Source: Isoetes taiwanensis
Lineage: Eukaryota; Streptophyta; Lycopodiopsida; Isoetales; Isoetaceae
Direction of reading: 5' to 3'
Assembly (NCBI GenBank): GCA_021234155.1
Contig: JAJEKV010000055.1
Span: forward strand, 4,038,905-4,102,904
DNA: 64,000 nucleotides
A program made the position numbers and the translations under genes. Positions 24,259 through 36,006 of this stretch are shown one piece after another. Position 1 is the first letter of the stretch; each line of letters begins with the position of its first letter. The notes under the pieces are model-generated. The model was given only the letters and a program-made list of their open reading frames with translations, made no database searches and had not been told where the DNA came from.

Positions 24259-24591
24259 ATGCATAATCCATATTGTAAGGAAACTAGAAAGGAACGATTG
24301 TTACATGACAACGTTTGTAGTGATAATCACCATTGTCAACATCAAGTTTGTACCAACAACAACAATGATGATAATGACGATGATGATAATAGAGTGAATG
24401 ATACGTCTATAAGAACTACAACAACAACAATTAATAGTAATAGTATTAAGAATAGTATAGTATATAATATGTTATATAAAACATATAATGGTAGAGTTTA
24501 TACGTTGTATAATTTTTTACATATATTTATTTTCCCTGCATTAAATAATAAAGAACAAACTAAAATTATTAATTTCTTTCAAAATATTCAA

Positions 24592-24625
<34 letters not shown>

Positions 24626-27600
24626 TTACAAATTCATGTTATCAATTATTAAATGAAATGATTATAACAATTGATAATGATAATAATAATAATAATAGAA
24701 ATACAACAACGTCATTATCATCATTGCAACCATTACAAAACATACATCAACCATTAATTCCACCAAAACAATCATTATCAAGTTTAATACATGATTATAT
24801 ACATCATCAAACTATAGTATCATCATCATCAACAACAAGAACAACAACAACAGTAACGGGAAGAACATCATCCAATATTCGTAAGAAGAAAAATATATTA
24901 TGTAGAGGATATAAAATACAACAACCATCATTCTCATCATCAATATCATCAACAACAACAGCAACAACTATTACATCATCACTTGTACAACAATATCAAA
25001 TGAATAGTTCTATTGATTATTTTTGTACAACAACAACAACTAATAATAATAATAATTATCATCATTTTATAATTCTTATACAAATATATTTCATTTGTTA
25101 CATATTAATTTATTAGGTGATGATATTATACGTTATTTATTTCATAATACAAATATATTCTTTGTGCCCGGCTTTGTGTTGCAGGTACTTTGATATTGTT
25201 ATTGTGTGGTTTGTGGATAATCATCAGAATCAATGTTATTGGCAAATTTGTGGTATACCATACACTCCATATACAACAACAATAACAACATCATCCAATC
25301 AACAAAAAAGTTGTAGTAAGTGTCGTAGTAAAAGTAAAAATTGTACAACTAATAACAATATAAAAGTACAACAACAACCACAATTGAACAATCACAACAA
25401 CAAGAAACATAATAGAGATGGTACTGTCGATAACGACACATGTAATACAAATACGAATATATTGTCCATCGAATTGGATCAAGAATCAACAACACATCAT
25501 GAATTATCAGATACTTTAAATAATACAAACAAACGATTACATGATGATAATGACGAAATATCTTGTACAAATAACAACAACAATAACAATAATAAGAAAC
25601 GTAAAATAAATCATGTTGTATCTACCAAACCGAAAATTAAATTTAAAAGAAACGTAAACGTCCGTTGCGTGGTTTGCGATTTCGATCTGTCGTTCAGATA
25701 ATGATCATCAGAGTTGAATGGTTATGGTAATAATAATATTATATTGGTGTCCATTGTCGTCACAGGCATTGTCTGTCGGATGGTTATTGTTGTACATATA
25801 ATAAAATATATTTGGTAAAGGCTGGTATTGTATTGGGCGGTGGATATTATTGTTGCGTCCAAGATTGGATCATATTATTATTAGTAATATTGCTACATGC
25901 CAATCAATACACCCAATCCAATTACAGGGTTAGCGATACATGAATTCATAGAAACTACAAACATACCAATCCAACAACAACAATTATTATTTCAAAATAT
26001 AACAACACAATCATTATCATCATCATCTTCGTCTTCGTCTTCGTCTTCGTCAATATTATCACCAATATTATATGACATGTGTTCAAAAATATTACATCAA
26101 CATCGATATAAAACGGATTATATACGTTTATTAAATAAATATTGTCCATTACCACAATGTATAATCAAACAAAAATCGAACAAGGCATCCAATAATATCA
26201 ATACAAGTACTACAACAAAAAGTAAAATGAAAACAAGCAAGACAGAAATTAAATTAACGGATGTTGTTAATGAATATACGAATCATGAAAATGTCATTGC
26301 ATTCATTCAGGCATGCGTACGATCCGTATTCCCATCAACGTTTTGGATGAAGCAATCATCAACAACATCGACACAACAAAGCAAGAATACGAATAGTAAC
26401 ACAAAATCGACGACAACAACAAATATATTGAATAATGAAAGTATATTTTTAGAACAAATATTACCAACCTTTATTACATTACGTCGTAATGAACGATTTC
26501 CAAATAAATTATTAATACAGAATATACGGATTAAACAATTGATATGGTACAATTAATAACTGCAATAGTAATAGTGACAATAATAAATCAACGTCCACAC
26601 GATTACATCATGAATGGATGAATTTATTAACAATATCAATATTCCGTTGGATATTCCATAGTTATATAATACCATTATTACAAGATTGTTTTTATATAAC
26701 AGAAAGTGAATTTCATAATAAACGGATATTATATTATCGTAAACCAGTATGGACAGTGTTCCGTACATTATCAATGAATAAATTATTATCACCATCTACT
26801 AACAATGTACAACATCCGAATGATGAGCTAACTATTACGCGACAAAATGATAGTGCACAATACATTGAATTAACTGAATCTGAAACATTACAACGTATTT
26901 TAGATAGTGGACAACAAATTGGTATATCTCGTTTACGATTGGTACCCAAAACGACTGGTGTACGTCTATTGACATTGAATGGGCATTGAGTGTTGGCGCC
27001 ATTGGTTCGGAAATATCTGCCAGTGTGCCTCAATTGCTGATCGGATTACGACATTTATAATCTAATCAATAATATAAATAATGTAAATATAATATTGGCG
27101 TAATACCGTTTACACGGTCCTGCAAAGAAAAAAATTCGTGGTCTTTCGTCGTCAATATCAACACGACCATCGAAGCAACTACGTATTCGTTTAACCAATC
27201 AATCACGCATATCAACAAATACGATGCTAGGTGATTTGTTTTCTATTTTATCCTTTGAACGTGATCGTAACCACCAATTATTTGGTTCTGGACTATTGGG
27301 TATGCATGATTTTTATCCAAGATATCGTATGTTCATCGAACAATATAAACATATACACACAGCAATCAATGGAACCAAACAACAAGAAGAAATTCATCCT
27401 CCATTGTACTTTGGGAGTGTCGATATACGTCATTGCTACGATACTATTGATCAAAAACATTTACTTTCGTTGATTGAGAATACGATTTTGAAGGAAGAAC
27501 ATTATGTAATACAAAAGTATAGTATCTACCAACCGGATCGACGTCCAGGAAATGGTAATGGTGTCGGGTTAGTGTCCAGTCGAAGGATGTGTGTTTGCTT

Positions 27601-28958
27601 TATAGAACAAAATTAGGTGTCATTTTATGCAGTTCATACATTATCCAATCAAAATCGTGATAGTATATTTGTCGATGGGTTCAATACTATTGTACTTAGT
27701 AAAATCCAAATAATGAAACAATTACGCGACCATTTAACAAGTCATTTGGTAGTAACGAAAGGTTATGGGAATCGATATTTATTACAATCAACTGGTATAC
27801 CCCAAGGAAGTGTTTATCATCACTACTATGTAATTTCTATTATGGAGATATAGAACGTCGACTACTTGGAGCACGTTACAGTAACATATCATCAATTCGC
27901 TCCTTGTCAAATCCTTAACGATATCTTTATAGAAATAAATGCGTCATTTATTTAAAATAGCACAATCAAACAATAACGACTTACATCATTTCTTCGTAAC
28001 GATGTATCGTGGTGATATAAATCTTGGTGTAACAATTAATAAGGAAAAGACCCGATCCAGTATTGATATAAATATCAAAGTATCAGATCAGCATCCCGCA
28101 AATGGTGTAACTATAGATCCAATTAATATAAAAGGATGTACGGACAAGGAATCGAAATGTTTTCCATGGTGTGGAATGTTATTCGACACTCAAACTGGTG
28201 ATGTCAATATTGATTATAGTCGTTTCATGGATGGGAAAGGTGGTGATACATTAACTATTGATCGAGTGAATCATATTGGTGAACATATATTAACTAATAT
28301 GAAACAATTTGTACGACCACGATGTATACCAATATTATTTGATCCAATTATTAATAGTATGAAAATACGAATTATTAATTTTTATCAAATGATGATATAT
28401 ACTGCTAGTAAAACATTTGAATATTTAAAATTATTACATTATTATAGATTATCATCCAAATCGTATAATCCAATTTTATTAAATGTACCATTTCTAATAC
28501 ATTGTATTGAATGTACAATTGAATTTGCAATTGAATTAATTGAAATGCGAATTAAAAGTACAACTCATTCTATTTCAAATGATGAATCGAATATCGAACG
28601 AACTAAAATAAAAGACAATATTCATAGAAAGAAGCATACTAGTAGTACTAAGAAAATGAATTTCTTACCAACAACACTTGCAACATGGCTTGGTTGGTGT
28701 ACATTCTATGATGTATTTGTACATGCATCAAAAATTAATAATGATTCTGCAATACAACATTTCATTAATACCGTATTACAACCTCGCATCAAAGCAATGT
28801 CAACAAAACTATTTAAATCAACATTGAACAAAGACAAGAATAAATATAAGAAACAGAGATGTTCTGAGGATGTGTTATTGTACAATCAAAAGTATATAGA
28901 AATGATCATTGATAAAGCTTTAGTAATAATGGATTTATCAAATTTATTATCAAAGTAA
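24259..28958 (+). CDS. TERT: Telomerase reverse transcriptase
   Basis: Catalytic subunit of telomerase. Domain landmarks run in the right order. TEN domain: GDDIIRYLFHNTNIFFV (about 25117-25165), then YWQICGIPYTP. RNA-binding domain: CP motif MCSKILHQHRYKTDYIRLLN and KYCPLP (26075-26155); QFP-like segment VIAFIQACVRSVFPSTFW (26290-26350); T motif ending DCFYITESEFHNKRI. Reverse transcriptase: motif 1 YYRKPVWTVFRTLS; motif 2 SRLRLVPKTTGVR; motif 3-like FGSGLLGMHDFY; motif A YFGSVDIRHCYDTID with the first Asp (about 27410-27455); motif B' TGIPQGS; motif C around 27890-27945, read as LLVK.ILNDIFIEI; motif D GVTINKEKT; motif E FPWCGMLFDTQTGDV (28160-28200). The C-terminal extension runs to 28958. 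Asn, Thr and Ser runs fill the TEN-RBD linker. At least six frame breaks occur; some may be introns. Identity is very secure. Confidence 0.95.
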
Positions 28959-29090
28959 AAACAACAAGTTTACACGAAAACAAAACGAAGAAGAAAGATA
29001 ATTTTTCTTTTTTGGTGAATACAAATTCTAATATATTTTTATTTTAAACATGCAATTTTACGTAATCTACATTAAATAATAATAATTTGT

Positions 29091-30490
29091 TTATTTTGTT
29101 GTTGTTGTTGTTGTAGGTGTGGATGATAATAATGCTGATGCTTGTGCAACAACCGATGGTGTTATAACAAATTGTGCCCGATTTGGTGATATTTGATCAA
29201 TTAATATTGCATTATTACGATCCACAACATCTACACGATGATATATTTCATCAATAGTATACCCTGGTATACAAACATTCCGTTGTTTCAATCGTTCCAT
29301 ACATATATCAATGGAATGTGTTTGTATATAGTTGTATAATCAAATAATGATTGTACATTTTCCCAATCATTTTGATTATATAATAAATACAATCCTTCCA
29401 TAATCATTATTGTATGTTGTTGACGATCATATATATGTTGATTGTAGATTGGATCACCAATCGCATGATCAAAACCTGGGAATGATACAATATCATGAAT
29501 AGTAGTAGTATCGGTAGTAGTACTATCATTAGTTGTCATATTTTTCACTTTATATAAATCTTGTATTAATGCATGTACATTAAATGTATCAGGTGCACCA
29601 CGACGATATATTAATGTTGTATCATTTAATTGTATTTGTAATTGTTGTAATTCTAATATACTATAATGATACCCATCTGCTGGTATACAAACACATATAT
29701 TACTATTATTATTATTATTTGTATTTATATTTGTATTTGTACTATCATTCGTATTCTTACTATCAGTATCAACATTGTTGTTACTACCTTTTTGTTGTTG
29801 TTGTTGTTGTTTGATTGTATCATAATTTTGATTAATTAATAATGATATAATTTCAGAACTACTTGATTTACCAGAACCTGGTATACCAGCAATAGCAACC
29901 ATATATGGACGTTTCTTATTACTATTATTGCCAGATTGTTCTTGTAATTGTTCATGTTCATGTTGTATAGAACGTTGTATAATATTAATTGCAATATTAT
30001 ATTCCCATGTTATATTTAATATATTACCATTCTGTCCAATCATAAATTTATTATTATCATATTCATTATTAATAATATTAATATTAGTATTATGATGGTC
30101 ATCACTAGTATTATTATTGTTCATATCATTATCTGTAATAATAATATTATCATCCACATCAATCAATGGTCCGACTACTGTAGTATCTATATTATTACTA
30201 GTATCATCACTCATACTTGTTGTTGTTGTTGTTGCTCCTATAGAAGACGATGATGCTGTAGAATGATATTTATAAAGTTGTTGAAGATGATGTTGATTAA
30301 TTATGATTGAGTTATAATAATAATTTACTGGACGTTGTGTTGTTGTTGATGATGATGGTATTAATAATATAAAAGCAGATAATGTACGAATCGGAATAAT
30401 AAGAATCAATAATAATAATGATAATAATACATGTATTTTTAGTCGTAGTAATAATTTTCTAAGAATCATTTCAACAACAACGATTTTCAT
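29091..30490 (-). CDS. P-loop kinase of the PRK/uridine-kinase-like family
   Basis: Small-molecule kinase related to the phosphoribulokinase/uridine/pantothenate kinase superfamily, of the type seen in yeast Yfh7-like proteins. The ATG at 30490 starts a hydrophobic leader (IHVLLSLLLLILIIPIRTLSAF) suggesting a signal, organelle-targeting or membrane segment. The kinase core has the Walker A motif VAIAGIPGSGKSS, ADGYHYSILEL with the catalytic/substrate Asp, RRGAPDTFNVHALI, SFPGFDHAIGDPI, a Walker B-like MIMEGLYLLYNQNDW and, after a one-base shift at about 29300, the C-terminal lid CMERLKQRN followed by VDVVDRNNAILID. Large Asn/Asp/Thr/Gln insertions split the core between Walker A and ADGYHY. 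The substrate cannot be told from sequence. The last residues are a poly-Thr run. The family call is secure. Confidence 0.78.
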
Positions 30491-30768
30491 TGTTGATTCT
30501 ATACATTACAAATAAATACATATATATCTACCGTGGTATATGTTCTTTGGTATCTTCGGAGTATATTTTTCTGTCGTGCAAAAAATGTAAGATACCCGGA
30601 TATATAGATTCATAACGGGTAGTTTAATTCTAGAAGTCGAAAAATGATTATGAAAGGTAGTATAAAGATACAACAACAACGACAACATCACACTCATTTT
30701 TTTGACAACAACAGATTGGAAAAAAAAAAAACACGCTATTGATGTTGTAAATGCGAATTACAAACGAT
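30491..30768. other. Divergent spacer
   Basis: AT-rich 5' flanks of the kinase (minus) and the AlkB-fusion gene (plus). Nothing specific is recognised. Confidence 0.45.
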
Positions 30769-33700
30769 GGAACAACAACAACAATCATTATCATCATCAA
30801 CTTCATCATCCTCATCATCATATGAAGTAATCCCATTACAAGTGGTGCGTTTGTTTTAATTCTTCTTTTTTTTTCTTTTCATTGATAAGTCAATTCTAAT
30901 ATGATTTGAATTTTATTATTGATTTATTTGATTTATTAATTTAAACAAGCCATGTGTATATTATGATTCCAATTTTATATCATCAATGATGCTACAACAT
31001 ATTATAATGAATTATTACAAACTATACCATGGGAAACATCAGCGAAAATTAATCGTTATGTATATTTATGTCCAGGATCGGCAATGACCTGCATCTGCGG
31101 CTACGGCAACTAACCGCAGATGGGCTCGAGAACTGAAGAGTTGAGACCATGTCATTGGATACTGTATTGACGCGGAACTGATGCGCGTTTAGGTGATTAG
31201 CATACTGCATATCTGGCAATGAGTAGACCAGTGCGGTGCGGTCACAATAATAATGATGAAACAACAACACCCAATTTTCCAACCATTGTACGATTGATTG
31301 GACAACGTGTTGATGAATGGTACAATCATCATCGATCTAGTTTTAAAAATACTACAGCTACTACTCCATCATTACCGTCAATTAACAACAACAATAATAA
31401 TAATAATAATAATGAAAATGAACATGATAACGATGACGACGATGAACATCAATTGAAGAGTACAAATAATAACAACGACACAATTTCAACAACAACAACA
31501 ACAACAACTGACCAGCGACAACGGTATATGTATTGTAATGGCAGACATACATTTTGTATATGTTTATTAAATTATTATGAAAATGGTATACAACGGATTG
31601 GGTGGCATTCCGATCGTGAAGAAATTGGTCGTACGACACCAGTCATATCAATTTCATTCGGTATAGAACGTACATTTTATATCCGTTCGAAACAGAATAG
31701 TTTATATGATCGTACTAATATAGTATTACATTCTGGTTCATTACTATGTATGGAAAATATATTTCAACATATCTATGTACATTCAATACCAAAAGAAAAT
31801 CATATAACTACTGGACGTATTAATTTAACATTCCGTTGTAAACAATATGATAATGAAACAACTATTGGTGAAATAATTAATGAACGACATAATCATTGGT
31901 TATATGAAATGATACAACAAGAACAAAAACAAAATCAATATGATGGAAATGATAATGATGAGGAAGGTGTTGATGACCACAATGCAATGACGACGAAATC
32001 ACGAGCAGATACAATAAATGGATGGTCCTTACGAACATCACAACAACAAGAACAACATCATATAAATAGGATAAGAAATGATCATGACAATGACAATATT
32101 ATATTGGATGATTACACAACACCCATCATAACCAACACTAATGATATATGTTTTGGTGATGATGTTTTATCTAATATTAATGTATCAAAAGAATCAATCA
32201 TATATATCATTAAAACAAATTTAGGTACCGAATGTTATTGTGCGGCAGAAATTAATGAAATATTACATGACATTATTTATAATGAGAATGAGAATACGAA
32301 TGCGTTACAATCATTAGTACCAATAGAGAAGTATACTGTGATAGCGAAACCTTGTAGTCTAGATGGATATGTTGGTCTTTGTTATCCAAATGATATTAAT
32401 ATCAATGATAATGTTACGATCAATGAAAAATTTCAACTGCAACAAAAAATGTTAGAATCAAAATTGTTACAAATGAGAAGTGCACATCATGTATTACTAT
32501 ATCATGATCATTTTCATTTATCTGAATGCCGTGCTAGTTGTATTACTACTGATAGTATTGAAAATAATAATAATAATAATAATAGTTACAAGGATATTGA
32601 TGGTGAATGTGTATATCAATATTGTAAAGATCGTTTAGTTGCTGGTACATTGAACATTACTACATTGACGTCCATCAGAAAGTATTAATGTAACTTGAAG
32701 GATACTATATCATTATGTTCCAAGTATTGGGTGGGATTAGATCTTTATTGATAAGATTGACCTAAAACTAATAAATAGACTATTTTACGTCCATCATCTT
32801 CTTTCTCTAGAAAAAATTGAGTAAATCCCATTGTCAGAATAATGCAAACTGTATTTTAAAAAAGTGATTATGATATGCATATAAAATTTTGTACATGAAT
32901 TTGTTATTGTTTTGGTAAATGTATATGATCTATCCAAAGAACGACATTTCCTTCGATATCGTAATGCCGTTACATTGAAAGTGAAATTACTAATATTGTT
33001 CGAACAGGCTGGTATCTTATGAATCATAGCAACATTTATGACCATTCACTAGACCAATATCGCCTATGTTATGATACGATGTGCAAATATTAACTTGAGG
33101 GGCTGGGACAGATCCGTTTTGCGTTGGTGGTGCATGTTCGGAGGCGTTAGATAATAATGACGACAACTTGGTATCGGGTTGGATGGCTAAGGCATTGGTG
33201 TGTAGGATCACGGAAAAATGCAGAAGCAGAACAATGTAATTCCGATATTTGTCAATTTGTTTGTGCCGATGCTCGTAGTTTACGACGACATGTACCAGAC
33301 AATTCTGTTGATGCCATCATTAGTAACCTACCTTGGGGAGTTATGACTGGGCACAAAAATGCTAATGATTTGCAAACTATGTACGAGGTCTTTCTACGGA
33401 ATGCATGGTATGTCTTAAAAGCCAATGCTCGAATTGTTATGTTTGTCTTACGAGGATTACAAGTAACTCGAATCATACGAAAATTATCTGGACGATATCG
33501 TTTATTATCTGTCAATGTTGTACGGACAGCAAACAACCTACCATGTCATTGACATGGTGAGAGTTGGTTGCGGATTGAGTTGCATTGGTTGATTAGAGTT
33601 GGTGTGCGTCTCCGATCGGTTTTGTGAATGTGAGTCCGGAAATTTATAATGCTATCCATACCGAAACAATTGATGAATCATAGTTGTCCATCGTGGTTCT

Positions 33701-33893
33701 GGTATTGAAAGTTGTGAGCGTCACTGTTATAAAGCTATCGTCGGCGGCGAGCGCGAGCAACAATTTGAACTTAGTTATGTGAATGTCCAGCCTCAGAACG
33801 AGACCGCATCCAATGGTGGCAATGGATCTACAATTTCATCTGGTCACTGTGTACTCCGCAGTGCCTTTGTTATCTTTGCAAATCGTTTACTAT
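30769..33893 (+). CDS. AlkB-like dioxygenase fused to a THUMP-like/RNA methyltransferase (tRNA m2G-type)
   Basis: The ATG at 30769 gives a Gln/Ser-rich start; after a likely intron come YYDSNFIS and YYNELLQTIPWE, the usual N-terminal approach of ALKBH2/3-type Fe(II)/2-oxoglutarate dioxygenases. The core is clear: CICLLNYYENGIQRIGWHSD (HxD iron ligands), ISISFGIERTFYIR, GSLLCMENIFQHIYVHSIPK (distal His) and GRINLTFR (2OG-binding Arg). The same uninterrupted frame (31219-32688) then runs into IIYIIKTNLGTECYCAAEIN and LLQMRSAHHVLLYHDHFHL, resembling the THUMP/N-terminal part of THUMPD/Trm14-like tRNA guanine-N2 methylases. Further on, in shifted frames, come HFLRYRNAVTLKVKLLILFE and QFVCADARSLRRHVPDNSVD followed by AIISNLPWGVMTGH, the motif IV (NLPWG) of UPF0020-type methylases, then NAWYVLKANARIVMFVLRG. 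A further open piece ends at 33893. At least four frame breaks occur. Fusion of AlkB to the THUMP-like part is seen directly; inclusion of the methylase is inferred. Confidence 0.72.
30845..30949 (+). other. Probable intron in the AlkB-fusion gene (about 105 nt)
   Basis: GTGCGT donor and TTAAACAAG acceptor, full of T and stop codons. Removing it places VYYDSNFI after the Gln/Ser-rich first exon. Size matches the pyruvate kinase intron. The exact donor could be three bases earlier. Confidence 0.6.
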
Positions 33894-33919
33894 AAATATA
33901 CAACTAACGTTGACAGTTA

Positions 33920-35447
33920 GTGCCGGCGATTATGGTGTTAATCCCAACGATACGGCTTGCCACGACGCTGCTGTTCATGTTTGTTATAGTTATCGTAATA
34001 TATGTCATCATACTTCCAACAATATCAAAGAACATCGTTCTCCGAGTACATCAAAATAATACTAGAACGGATGGTTCTTATTTAGATCATCGTCTAAAGG
34101 AGCGGCAGTTGCGAATTGTAGCCGAGCAACACGAAGGTACCAATTCACATCATTATCATCGTTATTTTTTACATGAAAATTGGTTTGAACAACCACAACA
34201 GCAGCAGCAACAACAACATCCAAAAGACTCTATACAAAGAATAAACATTCAAATACCAATTGTTATTCAATTATCGGGTGAATTAGGGAATCATCTTAGT
34301 AAACTTGCGGCTGGGATTGGTGTAGCCGCTATGATTCATCAATATAATTTTTACAATCATAGTGGTATAATCGATTCGTACTACTTTACAACCAATTTAC
34401 ATATTCGACATCAAGATCATACAACGAAAGGTGATACATCGTTACGAATATTACAAGAATGTTTCCCAAATCTTATACAAATACAAAAGGATATTGATGA
34501 AACATCAGTTTTTATAACACAACTTCCAATACATACAAATGATCCATATTCCAATATCAATTCCAATCATGATACAGAAGTTGATATAACGATACAAACT
34601 ATCATTCAAGATGCAATCTATGCATATCTAATTGCTTCGAAATTAGCCACTGGGGTAGCAACGTCATTTCAAACACCTTTTATTGCCTATTCGAACCATT
34701 TAGTCGGTTTCTTTGATGTATATATGGATCGATATTATAATTTATATCGTCAATATTTTATTATTGATGAATTAAGTCCTACCTGTGGTTGTACAAGTCA
34801 ACAATATCCAACATCTGCCGATGATAGTCGTAGTGATATAGTATTTTATTATCGTGGATATCAAATTGAATTACCTAAAAAGGGTATACAATTAGGATAT
34901 GAAGAAATACATCCAAATTCATTAGTTTATTATCTATCGGAACAGCAACAATATCAACCCAATAAATATAATGTTGCAATTGTTTCACGTTTTCCTGATC
35001 ATACTGAACCATATGTAAGTGCATTGACCAACGTCGGTTATACCGTTCGAGTTATACAACATTTGAACAGTACAAATATTGTGACATCGGTGATGCATGA
35101 TTTTTGTTATTTACGTCGTGCTGGCTTCTAATTGAATTGATTGATTCGGTCGTAGTACGACATGTGGGCATCCCGTCGCGCGTCGGTCACGAAATGATAA
35201 CAGTCTTGGAAATGATCAAGAAACTCTTGCACGAACAACAATCACAGCATATACAACTAAATCTCAATATGATTGGGCATTAAAATATGATTCTTCGATA
35301 CATAACATAGAACGAAAGAGTGATCATACAGCGATGGATTCAATTACACCAACATATTACTACAGTAATAGTACTAGTAGTATTACCAATGATAATATAT
35401 TATCTCAATGGCATGAACGTAATTTCCAATTTCCAATCTTTACCTAA
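33920..35447 (+). CDS. Type II membrane protein, possibly glycosyltransferase-like
   Basis: Function not established. The frame opens at 33920 (the codon there is TTG-like); the first in-frame ATG is at 33931 (MVLIPTIRLATTLLF). An N-terminal signal-anchor (LLFMFVIVIVIYVIILPTI) is followed by a Gln-rich stem and a luminal-type domain. Landmarks are IPIVIQLSGELGNHLSKLAAG, SLRILQECFPNL, DIVFYYRGYQIELPKKGIQL, NVAIVSRFPDHTEPYV and DFCYLRRAGF. 'GELGNHLSKLA.G' near the start of the domain and 'DF.fL..A' near the end recall fucosyltransferase-like Golgi proteins. The frame breaks at about 35131. Coding-like sequence continues in another frame (QYDWALKYDSSIHNIERKSD, then WHERNFQFPIFT) to a stop at 35445-35447, so the gene is drawn to there. 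It lies 26 bases after the preceding gene's last stop. Confidence 0.5.
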
Positions 35448-36006
35448 ATACGTAGTCTTGGTTTACCTAAGCTTGGATTGCTATTGTTCGAGATGAAATA
35501 TAAATCTAATTTTAAGATGTACTTACTGTTAAAAAGTTAAGTTCGTAGCTATTGAATTGTTGGTTACAGGTTAGTTTTCCCAGATATGAAAAAAATTGTC
35601 TGCATGGCCAACCACGTTTGTTCGCCTTCCTCCCACTTGTTGTATAACCGTTGAACGGAAAATGATGCCGATCAGGACTTCCGTTTTGGTTACAACTTGT
35701 TCAATGTGTAGATTTATGTAATTTTATATAATGGCACCTGCCCGTTGTAAAGAGATCTGGCATCCGTTTCAACTACCAATATTACAAGGTAATTATCAAA
35801 CGGACATAATGTAAGGGAGTGATTATGCGTCGGTCGGGCTACTCCAAAATTATGTTCCCGCCACAACTCAAAATAAAAGTTACAAAATATCACGAAAACC
35901 CACTTCAAGCTCTAGCTAGAGCGTTACTGTTACCTGGTACCATTGACACATATTGAACTTTGTCCTAATCAATAGAATTGTAGTACGATACGAAGGGAGC
36001 AACATC
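35448..36006. other. Intergenic stretch
   Basis: No gene is supported on either strand. Short frames at 35714-35908 (minus) have no family resemblance. Confidence 0.5.

Noticed and set aside
24595..24640. (AAT)n microsatellite as an independent element
   Set aside because: It is the coding repeat for an Asn run in the TERT linker.
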